This document shows, in pieces, positions 46,277 to 56,817 of a stretch of DNA of 64,000 nt. Source of the DNA: Cladopsammia gracilis (Eukaryota > Cnidaria > Anthozoa > Scleractinia > Dendrophylliidae); assembly GCA_022457155.1 (NCBI GenBank), contig JAJGOT010000214.1, positions 1,264,353 to 1,328,352 on the forward strand. Direction: 5' to 3'. The notes beneath the pieces were generated by a model. That model was given only the letters and a program-made list of their open reading frames with translations, ran no database searches and was not told the DNA's origin. Position 1 is the first letter of the stretch; each line of letters starts with the position of its first letter. Made by a program: the position numbers and the translations under genes.

Positions 46277-47712
46277 GATATACCGATGATGTGTTCTCCC
46301 TGTGAGACACAAAGACGAAGCCTTTTAACGTCTTCTTTGAACACGAAGCGAACAGATATCACCCTACAATCAAATTCACAGCTGAAATTTCTGACAAAGA
46401 AATTACTTTTCTAGATACACGCATTTACAAAGGCGCAAGATTCGAAAAAGAGTCTATCCTTGACACGCACGCTCATTTTAAACCAACTGAGATCTTTCAA
46501 TACACGCACTTTAAATCTTGTCACCCACCGGGAGTCAAGAAAAGTTTTGTCAAAGGAGAGGCCCTGAGACTCCTCAGAACGAACTCCTCAAAGGAAACGT
46601 TCGAGGAAAACATCAATAAATTCAAACAAAACCTACAGGTGAGAGGCTACCCAAACAATCTCATTGAGAAAGTGCTCTCAGAAATAAATTTCTGTGACAG
46701 AAAATCAGCTCTCAAAAACAATTCTTGGTTTTCACGTGACGTCATCAAATTCGAAAATCATAAATTGTAATGCCTTCTGAATTTATATGTCCACCAGGTT
46801 GAAGATGACTTAAAAATAAATCTTTTCACAAGTATCCAACCCGGTAGCGTCTTTCGTTTTGAAAATACAGCATTTTGAATTTCTGACTTTTCACCCTACG
46901 TGACACCAACATGGCGTCCGTGACAAAGCTTTTTCCTATGAAACAAGGGCCTCTCCTCGTGATTTTTGGCACTTTGGGCAGTTAAAGTATTAGGAATGCA
47001 GTTTATGCGAATGAATAGCAGTTCACGAGAGAAAAGTAATCGCTTTCAGAGCGAAAGTGAAGTCCAGATGTTTTTATTGATTTCCGGCGGCCATCTTGGT
47101 GCCCCTCGGAGGGGCACCAAGATGGCGTTTCCATACAAAGCTCTGTAAATTTGAGTCGAGTGCTTCGGCCAATAATTCAACAACGGGATACTGCACAGAT
47201 CTGAGACTTAGCGAAGTTTTTTATTTGTTACTCTTTTATAACATTACAAATTATTGGCTTCTTTCACTAAATAGTTTCGATTCTAAAACATTATATATTG
47301 GTGTCCCTCCGGGATGGCGTTTCCATACAAAGCTCTGTAAATTTGAGTCGAATGCTTCGGCGAATAATTCAACAACGGAATATTGCACAGATCTGAGACT
47401 TCGCGAAGTTGTTTATTTGTTACTCTTTTATAACATTACAAATTATTGGCTTCCTTCGCTAATTCGTTTCGATTTTAGACCATTTTAAAATTTTATGGCG
47501 TGACAGTGAAAACCAAGAATAGCACGCAAGAAGATATTACCCTTTGTAACACAATACAACCATGTGTGCTTAACTTAAAACAGATCCTCGTGGACAAATG
47601 GCATCAAATAGAATCACCACCTTTGCTAAGACAAATCTATAAAGAGTCTCCGTTTATTTCATACAAGAGGAGTAGATCTTTAAAAGATATACTGGTCAGG
47701 GCTAAACTGTAA
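46277..47712 (+). pseudogene. Penelope-like reverse transcriptase fragment, interrupted by a MITE
   Basis: From 46277 the plus strand reads RYTDDVFSL, the catalytic YxDD of the RT, then a TGA, then ITFLDTRIY, HFKPTEIFQYTHFKSCHPPG and VRGYPNNLIEKVLSEI, up to 46722. The frame resumes after the insertion at 47519 with STQEDITLCNTIQ ... LRQIYKESPFISYKR and SRSLKDILVRAKL. The same order (YIDD, FLDL, HP, RGYP, RDILV) occurs at 50472-51977, so the family is clear although sequence identity is low. No endonuclease domain follows. Old and broken. Confidence 0.75.
46723..47517. mobile_element. MITE with TCTTGGTTTTCAC ends and an internal 192-bp duplication
   Basis: Left TCTTGGTTTTCACGTGACG and right revcomp TCTTGGTTTTCACTGTCACG are inverted ends, placed exactly where the RT frame of the host element breaks. 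Internal tandem copies start GATGGCGTTTCCATACAAAG at 47121 and 47313 (period 192). The inner hairpin GGTGCCCCTC/GAGGGGCACC is at 47099-47118. Confidence 0.75.
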
Positions 47713-47739
47713 AAATCAAACCAGCAAAAATCCGAGTTA

Positions 47740-48100
47740 ACAAAGGTCTTAACAACAACAGGTCACAACACCACGCACTAGTAGGATTTGTGCTAGGCCT
47801 GTCAACACCCTTTATTTCACTCGCAGCACGCACTGAGTCAAACGTAACGTTCAAACCGCTCGGTTTCTCTACCATCACAAAGCGAAAGAACATGGAGAGA
47901 GACACAAGATAGGATTTTCATGTTTCAGGTAGTCCTGATTTCTCCAAAGGATCAAGCCAGTTATCTCGAACAAGGCGGGTAGCAACCAAACAATTTACTC
48001 TGTGATACTCTGGGTCAACTTTCTTCACTATATTGCGGACTTGAGACACGTATTGTTTTGCAGTTTTTTCTTCACAAAGGCATCGATCCCCGTGAGCCAT
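47740..48100 (-). pseudogene. tyrosine-recombinase-like N-terminal domain remnant
   Basis: The minus frame from 48100 reads MAHGDRCLCEEKTAKQYVSQ, VRNIVKKVDPEY, VRDNWLDPL then LPET, a TGA at 47918-47920, KSYLVSLSMFFRFV in the same frame. The pattern KTA-QYVSQVR ... WLD ... LPxTxKSYL-SL resembles the core-binding (SAM-like) N-terminal domain of phage-integrase-type recombinases carried by Crypton or DIRS-like elements. The catalytic domain is absent. The assignment rests on pattern recognition only. Confidence 0.4.
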
Positions 48101-48109
48101 TTAAAAAAC

Positions 48110-49680
48110 TTGTCTAAGGCGCCTTCCGTCCACTTGTTACTAGAAGTCTCCTATAGCAATTCATCAGTGGCTCCATGAATTTCATAATCAAATAAGGGTG
48201 CATGCGCGTCATCATCGGGACGCACTTTCCACGATGCTATCGATCCTCCTCCCGTGATGTGCTTTCTGGTACGTACTCAGGATCAGAGTCCAAGTACACG
48301 AAGAATACTTTGTTTCTTTATTGTCACTACATAAAAAGAACGTGATCCGCATAAAGGCCGTTCAATAAAAACCTAACAAACACAATATATGTGATTGTTC
48401 CTTTCCGTAACCGCTGATAGATGAAGTGAATCCAGTTGACAGTCTTTTACGGAAAAATAAAAGCTAACCATGGGCACTTCGCTTCGGTTTTCAGCAAGAT
48501 TTTACGAGACGTTAAAAATATCCAAAGAGCAGCTTTTTCGATCAAACATTTTTGGGGTTATTGTAATTTTGTTGGTTTTTTTAGTTATTCTCGGCTGTTT
48601 AAATTTTTTTAGTGGATTTGACTTTAACAGTCTAAAATATATAAAAGGAGAGATGTTTTAATCGCGTTGACAATGAAAAAAGTCTTCAAACAAATGAGAA
48701 ATTCTAAATTTTCACAAAAACGTTCCTTATCGTAACACTTTTAGCGTGTGCGTGTTCCGACGATGAGAGGCCGTTTTTGACGGAAAGCGTTTAAACAGTG
48801 GAAAATAAATTGCATGGAACAAAAGGCTGTGTTAATGTCATTGAATGTCTGAAGTCGCAAACAGTATTGACCAAATTCGATTGAGAAATTTATGAAAGTT
48901 TCCCTTTCCTTTTTGTAACTTGTTTCACAATATTTCCGTCTCTATCTTTTGTTAAATTTCAGGTGGTAAAATAGTTTGAATACCAGTTTTTTTAACCAGA
49001 CAAAATGATGAATGCCTGTTCTTGACTATCCAAAAAATTTCACCTTCAGGCGATGTTAATAAACGAAGTTATTTAGCTATAAATCATGATCTCTCATTTT
49101 TAGCGAAAGCTTGAGTCGTGCCAGTCCGACTTCTCTCCCGTTTTATCTCAAAATACCCTTTAAAATTTGTCCTAATATTGTAAGATTTTAATGACTTATT
49201 AGACATAAATGTAACTACTTCTCAGCCAAATTTGGCTAAAATATATTGAAATAAAAAGTAGATATAACTCTTTTGTGTGAAAACTTCAAACTAAGCCTTT
49301 TTCGCGTTCGCCAAAAGCCTACTCGACATGAAAGTTGTAAGCATTACACACTGAAATTTGTTTTCGTGCGATTTACGCAAAACTAAAAGCGTGTGGTTCT
49401 TCCACGGGAGGTGCTGCATCGCATGAGGCCTTTCTATCCCCAAGAACATCGATGGAATTTTTTTTAATTGCTTGAAACTTGGAGAAAACCACGACGGTGT
49501 TCCTTTTTGTAACATTTCGTTCAAAAGACAGTTATAAAACGAATAGTTTTAAACCTTAATGCTTGAGCGTTTCAGAGCGAAGAAACATATTATTGTATTG
49601 CATTGTGAAATCGTTAAAATAGGACTATTAAGAAATGTGTAAAATAAGGAGAGCGTTCATTGGAACGTTACACTAGGGAC
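48110..49680. other. gene-free stretch
   Basis: No recognised gene. The 63-aa ORF at 48470-48661 contains one hydrophobic segment (IFGVIVILLVFLVILGCL) but no support beyond that. Confidence 0.35.
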
Positions 49681-49689
49681 TGGAGATGA

Positions 49690-50036
49690 ATCTAAGAGTG
49701 AATGAATGAATGAATGAATGAATGAATGAATGAATGAATGAATGAATGAATGAATGAATGAATGAATGAATGAATGAATGACTTTATTTACCGAGGGTGA
49801 CACATTACAGTTGAGAACTGGTAAGCTTGTGGCCCTCTCCTAAAATATATAAAACTAATTTACAATACATAAATATAGTGTTAAAAAAGGATCTGACAAT
49901 ATTAAAAATTATGAGATAGGAAAACTATCTAAGCCAGCATAACCTTGCTTTATAAAATTACAAAGGTTCTGTTTGAATGCGTTAATACTGGTGCTAGATC
50001 TTATATTAATAGGCAGAGATCCTAGCTGAGGTAGAC
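49690..50036 (-). mobile_element. LINE 3' end: ORF2 C-terminus, 3' UTR and (ATTC)n tail
   Basis: The minus strand codes LPQLGSLPINIRSSTSINAF then KQNLCNFIKQGYAGLDSFPIS with stop at 49909-49911, followed by a short 3' UTR ending GGTAAATAAAGTCATTC and about 23 ATTC units. This is a CR1/L2-type 3' end. At its 5' edge the 12-base word GAGGTAGACCT is tandemly repeated four times (50026-50070). Confidence 0.7.
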
Positions 50037-50082
50037 CTGAGGTAGACCTGAGGTAGACCTGAGGTAGACCTGCTGCTGGCAA

Positions 50083-50325
50083 TTAGTTGTCGAACACAAT
50101 ATCAGACATTTGCCCTGCGGATTCATTTAGTTCGCATTTCTTTGCGGCGATTTTTTCAGCTACAATCGCTTCGGCTTTTTTTGTTCCTTTTGATTCCTCC
50201 GTCTGTTCTCGCTGTGACGCTTGTTCGACGTTTCTTTCATCTTGTTCTTTTTTCTGTCCGGTGTTCCCGAGTATTAATGAAACCCACTCAACATTATCTA
50301 TATGATTTTGCTGCGTGGCACTCAC
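50083..50325 (-). CDS. possible host exon, split by the Penelope insertion
   Basis: The minus frame ends VEQASQREQTEESKGTKKAE ... GQMSDIVFDN with TAA at 50083. Removing the insertion (one copy of the 13-bp duplication retained) joins codons IDNVEWVSLILGNTGQKK to a possible acceptor TATAACAG at about 52247-52254. The peptide is Lys/Glu/Gln-rich, perhaps coiled coil. No family was recognised and no further exon was found, so it may be part of an older mobile element instead. Confidence 0.3.
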   Translation of the reverse strand: MSATQQNHIDNVEWVSLILGNTGQKKEQDERNVEQASQREQTEESKGTKKAEAIVAEKIAAKKCELNESAGQMSDIVFDN

Positions 50326-50330
50326 GGTTA

Positions 50331-50520
50331 ATGATAATATTGAAATTTAGTTAAGACTGAATGCCGAAAAAGAACTGACAAAGACAGTCAGACGTTTCGG
50401 GGATAACCCCTTCATCAGTGTTTGTGTTACTTTAACGAGACAAACGCTCGTGCACACGTACAATTTGTTGTGTGTACGCTATTCAAAAATATTCAAATAA
50501 AACGCGAATTCGAGCGCGCG
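50331..50520. repeat. left inverted terminal repeat of the Penelope-like element
   Basis: 190 bp; inverse of 52038-52227 with only scattered differences (for example ATGCCG against CTGCAT near the outer edge). Contains the minus-strand hammerhead-like motif at about 50368-50418. Confidence 0.9.
50368..50418 (-). ncRNA. hammerhead-ribozyme-like core in left terminal repeat
   Basis: Mirror copy of 52140-52190 on the opposite strand, sequence CTGATGAAGGGG ... CCCCGAAACGTC. It points out of the element. Confidence 0.5.
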
Positions 50521-51977
50521 AATACACAAACCACGCCCTTCAAATCATGGATTCGTTCACTTTTGCCGGCCCTAATCGATATCTCTTCACCATGGATATC
50601 AAATCACTCTACACAGCCATTCCCAATAACGAAGGTCTTGAGAGTTTAAAACACCATCTAAACCTGCGTCCTAAACAGGAACCCCCAACGGATACCCTTG
50701 TTCGCTTGGCGGAGTTGGTCCTTCACCTCAACTCCTTTGAATTCAACGAGAGCTACTACCAACAAGTCGGAGGAGTTGCTATGGGTACGAAAATGGGCCC
50801 CAACTACGCTTGTCTCTACGTTGGGTACGTCGAGAACAGAATGCTCCAGGACTACCAAGGCGTCAGACCTGAACTGTACAAACGCTACATCGATGACGTC
50901 GTTGGTGCTACTTCTGGTTCCCGCCAAGATCTCGAAGGTTTCATAAGCTTCTGTTCAACATATCATCCTGCACTCAAGTACACCTTTGAAATTAACGAGA
51001 CATCGATTGCTTTTTTAGACCTCCGCCTCTCCATAACTGAGAACAAGATAACAACCTCTATCCACTACAAACCTACAGACACTCACAACTACCTTCACTA
51101 CGAGTCATCTCACCCTCCTCCTTGCAAGAACGCCATCCCTTACAGTCAATTTCTTCGCCTGCGTCGCATCTGTTCCGACCAGGAGGACTACAACACCAAA
51201 TCTAACGAGATGGCGTCTTATTTCAAGGCGAGAGGCTACCCAAGCGAGGTAGTTACAGCCGGTCAAACAAAGGCAGCAAACATCAGCCGTCAGAGTGCCC
51301 TAGAGAGGTCAAGACACCCGGCATCTGCTGAGAGATCTGAAAGGGTTTGCCTTGTACTTACTTACCACCCAAAGAATCAGGATGTCAAGAAAATCTTGTT
51401 AAGGAACTTTGGTATTCTGACCGACGATCCTCGAACAAAGGACATTTTCACCACGCCCATGTGCGTTTATTGGCGGGATACCAATCTTCGAGACATCCTG
51501 GTTCACAGCACCTTTTCATCACACCCGGACCAAGAACAAGCTGGAACATTTCCTTGCAAACGAGCAAGATGCAGGACATGTGCCTTCACTGGCGGGACTT
51601 CCAATATCAACCACACGAACGGAATCATACACCTCAAAGGACGCCATAGCTGCACCACGACCAGTGTCATTTATACCATCATATGTACCCGCTGTCAAGT
51701 TTTGTACATTGGGGAGACTGGTCGTCGGCTCGCAGACAGATTCGGCGAGCACCTCCGCTCTGTGGAAGGCTACAATCACAGCCAACGCTATTGCAAGGGA
51801 GGATTCCCCGTTGCCGAACATTTCAACCGACCGGGACACTCAATCAACAACATGTCGGTGTCGGTGATAAAGAAAGTCACGGGAGCAACTGCCGCACGAC
51901 AGAGAGAAGAAATGAGGCTAATCTTTTTACACAAGACCTTGGCGCCTCGTGGAATTAACATTGACTTTAAATTCTAA
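50472..51977 (+). CDS. Penelope-like RT / GIY-YIG endonuclease, 5'-truncated
   Basis: 501 codons; roughly the first 17 come from the inverted repeat, so the true element sequence starts near 50521. RT motif A is FTMDIKSLYTAIP (39-51), motif B GVAMGTKMGPNYA (101-113), catalytic YIDD (139-142), then FLDLRLSI (181-188). A Cys-rich linker CKRARCRTC (362-370) precedes the GIY-YIG domain: YTIICTRCQVLYIGETGRR (401-419), DRFGEHLRSVEG, VAEHFN and the closing LAPRGINIDFKF. The enzyme reverse transcribes its RNA and its endonuclease nicks target DNA (family knowledge). RT motifs N-terminal to A are missing; a full protein is about 250 residues longer. No stops or frameshifts. Confidence 0.92.
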   Translation: MYAIQKYSNKTRIRAREYTNHALQIMDSFTFAGPNRYLFTMDIKSLYTAIPNNEGLESLKHHLNLRPKQEPPTDTLVRLAELVLHLNSFEFNESYYQQVGGVAMGTKMGPNYACLYVGYVENRMLQDYQGVRPELYKRYIDDVVGATSGSRQDLEGFISFCSTYHPALKYTFEINETSIAFLDLRLSITENKITTSIHYKPTDTHNYLHYESSHPPPCKNAIPYSQFLRLRRICSDQEDYNTKSNEMASYFKARGYPSEVVTAGQTKAANISRQSALERSRHPASAERSERVCLVLTYHPKNQDVKKILLRNFGILTDDPRTKDIFTTPMCVYWRDTNLRDILVHSTFSSHPDQEQAGTFPCKRARCRTCAFTGGTSNINHTNGIIHLKGRHSCTTTSVIYTIICTRCQVLYIGETGRRLADRFGEHLRSVEGYNHSQRYCKGGFPVAEHFNRPGHSINNMSVSVIKKVTGATAARQREEMRLIFLHKTLAPRGINIDFKF

Positions 51978-52037
51978 TTTTCCATGAGGCTACATTGGCT
52001 TCAAGTTTCATTCTCTGTCACATTTATGCGCGCTAAG

Positions 52038-52227
52038 CGCGCGCTCGAATTCGCGTTTTATTTGAATATTTTTGAATAGCGTACACACAACAAATTGTAC
52101 GTGTGCACGAGCGTTTGTCTCGTTAAAGTAACACAAACACTGATGAAGGGGTTATCCCCGAAACGTCTGACTGTCTTTGTCAGTTCTTTTTCTGCATTCA
52201 GTCTTAACTAAATTTCAATATTATCAT
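52038..52227. repeat. right inverted terminal repeat of the Penelope-like element
   Basis: 190 bp; inverse of the left arm. The plus-strand hammerhead-like motif starts at 52140. Confidence 0.9.
52140..52190 (+). ncRNA. hammerhead-ribozyme-like core in right terminal repeat
   Basis: CTGATGA, A, stem GGGG/CCCC with TTAT loop, GAAAC, then CTGAC/GTCAG able to pair around TGTCTTT. Penelope-like elements are known to carry hammerheads in their terminal repeats. The A after the core and the unclear stem I mean activity must be tested. Confidence 0.5.
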
Positions 52228-52259
52228 CAACATTATCTATCCCTGTTATAGCCGCTTAT

Positions 52260-53010
52260 CCAGAAACAAAATATCTGGCATGGCTGACACACTCGTTCAA
52301 AACTCGTCCGTAAGAATTGCTCCGCCCAACTAATAGCAGAAATCCATGGTGATCGCCTCTCTTTCGACAATTTGTCGGTTTCTTTACTTTGATTCATAAC
52401 TGCAGAACGTACTCAAGCGAAATAAATACCCCTATATCGACCGCTTGTGCTTCCCAATCGAACAATTGATGACAGCACCCGTATAATTAAGAGGACGCGA
52501 CTGGGGTTGTTTACAATTTGGTACACCAATATGGCGGCGTAGCAACGGTTGTTCACGTGAGTGAAAACGATCTATACGTAGTCGTAGTTGTCAAGTTTTT
52601 GACTTAACAAATGCTTTTCGACTCTCAGGAATGCCGGAAATGGCGTTTTAGAGGGTAAAATGGGAAAAATTTTCCGGGGGACATGTACTCATTTATTGAG
52701 TCATGTGCCTAAAACAACCCGGAAGACGAAAAACCATGCACACTACCACTCAGGCATAGGGTGGTCTCCCAGTGGTGAAACATTCCAAATATAACGAGGG
52801 AGCGCTTGCGAGCGCGTGACTTTGTGATGCTCACAAGACCCAACAGGGGAATAAAAATCGTACAACCAACCATGAAGTCATTTGTTAATTTTATAAAATA
52901 AAATTAAGTAAATAAAAACAAAAAAATTAAACCAGGAAGTGAGGTTTTCAGGAAGAAAATTATATCCATAAATTATAACCACGTCATTAACACGAGACAA
53001 AAAAACTGAA
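52260..53010. other. gene-free stretch
   Basis: Contains the relative of the 1046-1140 repeat at 52587-52690 and a MITE fragment at 52500-52570 (ACACCAATATGGCGGC, TTCACGTGAGTGAAAAC). No gene seen. Confidence 0.4.
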
Positions 53011-53017
53011 TGCTGTA

Positions 53018-53288
53018 TACAGCTGTTTCGAGAAAGGTTGTCGGAAAAAAGCGCAAAAGTGCACGCGACAATCCCGAAAAATAATATGGAATATGATCAA
53101 TGAATTTTAATAAGTCAAATCAATTCATGAAACCTATGATGCCTCGTCCTACAGGGACGATCTTAGATGGTGGGCCATTGGAATAAATGAGTTTTTATAG
53201 CGTAGATGACCACCAACAATACCTTTATGTATTGTCGCGTGCACGTTTACGCTTTTTTCCGACAACCTTTCTCGAAACAACTGTATAG
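53018..53288. mobile_element. hairpin element with 60-bp arms
   Basis: ACAGCTGTTTCGAGAAAGGT at 53018 and ACCTTTCTCGAAACAACTGT at about 53266-53285 are inverted, continuing through TTGTCGGAAAAAAGCG and GTGCACGCGACAAT. Confidence 0.65.
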
Positions 53289-53329
53289 ATCAATAGATCT
53301 TAATTATTAAGATACAGTTAAAAGACGGG

Positions 53330-53459
53330 TGTTGGCCTGTATTTAGTTACTAAACACTTTAAAGTGACGTCATCCTGGTGACCACTTTAAAACGGACACC
53401 TCTCTAATGCGTACACTTTGCTCTGTCCCTTCGGTGTCCGTATTACAGAGGTTCAACTG
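53330..53459. mobile_element. pogo-like element end, relative of 43812-44398
   Basis: Ends CGGTGTCCGTATTACAGAGG then TTCAACTG with TA, the inverse of the left end of the 43.8 kb element. Only one end is evident. Confidence 0.55.
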
Positions 53460-53583
53460 TACCTATTGTTTGAAATAAGAGAGAACTGGATGACGTTTTA
53501 AATTTGTTTACTCATCAATTCTTTGACTGCTCATAAAAAGCTTAGACCGAGTTTTGCAAACGTTAACCTTTTAGGCATTTAAG

Positions 53584-53775
53584 GCGTCTACGCTGTCATA
53601 ATTAATTCACAGCCGGCTGTGGAAGTTTAGTGGAAAAGTGGCTACGCGTCTACGCTGTCATAATTAATAGCTGTGGAAGTTTACTGGAAAAATCGATACG
53701 CGTCTACGCCGTCATAATTACTATCTTCATAGCTCTCAAAGTTCAGTGGTAAAGTGGCTACGCGTCTACGCGTCT
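53584..53775. repeat. minisatellite, three units of about 58 bp
   Basis: Each unit runs GCGTCTACGC, TGTCATAATTA, TGTGGAAGTTTAGTGGAAAA (or close), GGCTAC. Related words ACGCGTAGACGCGTAGCCAC recur at 54353-54372 on the other strand. Confidence 0.75.
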
Positions 53776-54412
53776 ACATGTACACCGTCCCAATTTATTA
53801 TCGTGAACAATCTGGGAAACTGTTTTTCAAGATTATACGGAAATCGCTCATCCCCAATGGTTTTAGTGTGTAACAACTGGCTTTGCGCAAGCTTGCCCAT
53901 CTTTGGTGTCCGAAAATACTGTATATGTATTCTGGATATTTGGCAAAATTTCGTTGGCGGTATGGGCATAAAGACGATGATCTGTTTGAAGTTTTTCTTG
54001 CAGATATCAAGAAAATTTACATGTGGTAATTTTCCAGCCGAGCTGATCAAAAATTTTGGTCACCTTCCGTTTTTCGAATGATGATAACTTGCGATCAGAC
54101 GCTCTTTTTTTCGTACGTGAGAGCACGAAAGCGCGAAAGTTGGCGGAAGAGTGCGGCCAAAAAAAAAAAAGAGCGCAAGGATCGCAGGTTAAATATGTGT
54201 GGGTTGGGTTTGTGTGTGCTTGGGTTTTTAAAACGAGGTATAAACAAAATAATATATTCTTTCAGTTTCCTTTAATGTTTTATTCTGTGCAAAGCAGCAG
54301 TCATGTATAGAACGAGCATATGCATGCCATATACTGCTGAAAGAATAAAGAACGCGTAGACGCGTAGCCACGAGAAAAGCATTCGTCTCCAGTCCGTATT
54401 TCCATCGAAATA

Positions 54413-55042
54413 GAAGTTGTAATGAAATTGTTCTTAAACTTTGCACAGTTATTTATTACATCTAGTACATCAAAGAAATATAATAAAAATAGGGAGGTCA
54501 CCATGCCCGTTTTCACGTTATAGCGCTGTAGTATATAACTAATTTGCTAGCTTATGACGGCAACATTGAAAATCCTAGCTTTGGGCAAAAGGCAACAATT
54601 ATATATTTCCAGAAAGTTATTATTAGCAATGAAATATTAGTACAGTGGAACTGTATTATTGTTATGATAGCAGAACAATGTCATCGTGAAAACCCTTAAA
54701 GTTACAGAAAAAGAGAAACTTATGAAATAACAGGGCAATTTCAGCATCTGCACGCTTCCAGTGAAACGCTAAAAACTAGATTTTAAAAGTGATTCCATGA
54801 GAATTTTTCAAAATCTACTGATGAGAAATTCTTTAAATTTGGATATATAATGGACAGTAGTATTTTCTTCAAATATGTGGAATAAAAAAGATAGGTTACC
54901 ATGCTCGTTTAAGAGAAAACAACCACTTATTTCCTTAGCGAACTGAATTCTCAAAGGAAACCGTCTTGCTTCAAAATGCGCGCGCGCTCTTGCACGCGAG
55001 ATATTATGCGCAGTAGTGATGCGCGATGCAATACTACGGAAT
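54413..55042. repeat. dispersed repeat D, copy 2
   Basis: Relative of 21666-22316 with several small deletions. Directly abuts the truncated copy of the CAGTGTACCTTC element. Confidence 0.65.
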
Positions 55043-55048
55043 CAGAAC

Positions 55049-55650
55049 CCAGATATCAAATTAAAGCTTATGGAGCTGGCTATCTAAATATGGAAACCAT
55101 TTGGTAATAAAATGAATTGTCGAATTTTTTACGACGTCTAAATTCGAACGTCCAGATCAGCTTTAAAACGCTATAACTCAAAGCGATTATTGTATTTTGC
55201 TAATTTGATTTGTTCTCGGATTTCCGGACACGAAAGCGCTAAAAAAAACGTGTCGGCGATTTCCCATATTCAATTGCAGTGAAAAGTTACAGAATATTTT
55301 CCAAAAAGGGAGAAAAAAATTGGAATGATCGCACGGAAATGGCTCTTCACGTTTTTGTTGATTATATGTTAGCCTAGCTTCTGTCCAAATTTGAGGAAAA
55401 TCGAACAAATTCCCTTTGAGTTGTAGCACTTTAAAGTGTCCCCAACAAGCGAAAAATTAACTTTGAGAAAACAGCGCTTAAAAAAACAAATCGCTTCATG
55501 GCAAACTCCGCCCACAAACGTTATACCGTCATTTCTCCGTCAATTTTCACTATTTTTCGATAATTTTTTTTTTGATGAAAGATCATTTTGTAAGCTTTAT
55601 TTTGACGCCAAAAAAAAATTTCAATAAATTTTCGATCTGAAGGTACACTG
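55049..55650. mobile_element. TA-target CAGTGTACCTTC element, copy 2 (left end lost)
   Basis: Begins ACCCAGATATCAAATTAAAG, corresponding to about 16900 of copy 1, and keeps the right end GATCTGAAGGTACACTG then TA. The ORFs in this block are not shared in frame between the copies. Confidence 0.65.
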
Positions 55651-55659
55651 TAACCTTAA

Positions 55660-56817
55660 GGTGGCTGAACACAGTTTCACTGTACCTATGTGTCATTCAT
55701 TGTCATTTTAAAACTACTAACGTCTGGGCGCCCAAAATTGGTCAAGCATACGATTAAGCAACAAGTTATGTATTTTGATATTTTTGTTGAGCTTTTAGGG
55801 TGTTGCCATGGCAACACGGTGGATTGTAAATCAGCCTGCAATATTTGGTTTTGTTTATTTTCAGAAAATCTAGTCGTTAGATTTTGTCCATCATTTGTCT
55901 CCAGTAAACTCGTAAAAATATTCGCATGTTAACACTGGTCTCATGTAATTTTAACAGAGGGATCTTCCGTAATTTGTGGTTTAATATGTTTGCGTTTTGT
56001 AAAAATCGCCTCTGTTAGATTTCAAATTTCTGATGGCAGGTGAGTTCGGCATATTCGGAACTGCCAAAATTTGTGAAATTCTAACGAGTGGTTCCGTAAA
56101 AATCAGCACATTTCCGAGGAAAGTCGCTAAAATATCCAGTCACAATTTTTTGGTCAACTGCGCATGCGTAGCATTTGACTGGGTTCTCGATCCAAAGACA
56201 AAAAAGACTAAAAAGGCAGTGTATTTCTTCAATGGTTCTATAAATTATCTATTTATTCAACAAACATTTTTACGAACAACAAATTGTTTGATTTCAAGAC
56301 GAAAAACAACACTTTCGCGATCCACGCTGAGCAAAATAAAATGATCGCTGAATAGGCGCCACGTTTATTTTTCTCAAAACTCTGCACGTGCTGACTCACG
56401 TAAGCAGCTGAAATTGATTGAAGAGATTTTTAGCGCAACAATGTTGCGCTAAAAGTTCACGCCATGTTACATGGCGGACGATTTTCTTCGAAATTTTTGC
56501 GTTGCGAGTTTTTGCAGTTGATTCAAGAGTGCCAAAAATCAAAATTCAAGAAAACTCCCAAGTTTTATTTTGTAAAATATCGAAAAACGAATGGTACCAT
56601 GCAAAAGTACTGCCGAAGAGGTTTCATTTGAATGGTCACACCCTAGGATTTCGACCACAGACTCAAAAGTTCGAACTTTCTAACATGTCTCCATTATTGA
56701 CTCTGGGAGTGAAACGGTTAATTAACGCTGTTTTTTTCCTTGTTAGTTAAGTTCGATTACTTCAGTTGTTCGAACGTTTGCATTTTCAGATGTTTGGTGT
56801 CCTCCCAAATTTGAGGA
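55660..56817. other. gene-free stretch downstream of the GPCR
   Basis: 56500-56722 matches the interrupted TTAA element at 18750-19410 (GAGGTTTCATTTGAATGGT, TTGACTCTGGGAGTGA). The word TTTTTAGCGCAACAATGTTGCGCTAAAA near 56428-56455 is a short hairpin. No gene; the GPCR 3' UTR presumably lies at the right edge. Confidence 0.4.

Larger units (their letters stand above)
50302..52227 (+). mobile_element. Penelope-like element with inverted terminal repeats and 13-bp target duplication
   Basis: The direct 13-mer CAACATTATCTAT at 50289-50301 and 52228-52240 bounds the element. Arms 50331-50520 and 52038-52227 are 190 bp each and nearly identical in inverted orientation. The plus ORF between them encodes RT (C-terminal half) and a GIY-YIG endonuclease. 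Each arm contains a hammerhead-like core. The intact ORF and arms suggest a recent insertion, truncated at the 5' side of the RT as usual for target-primed elements. Confidence 0.9.
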
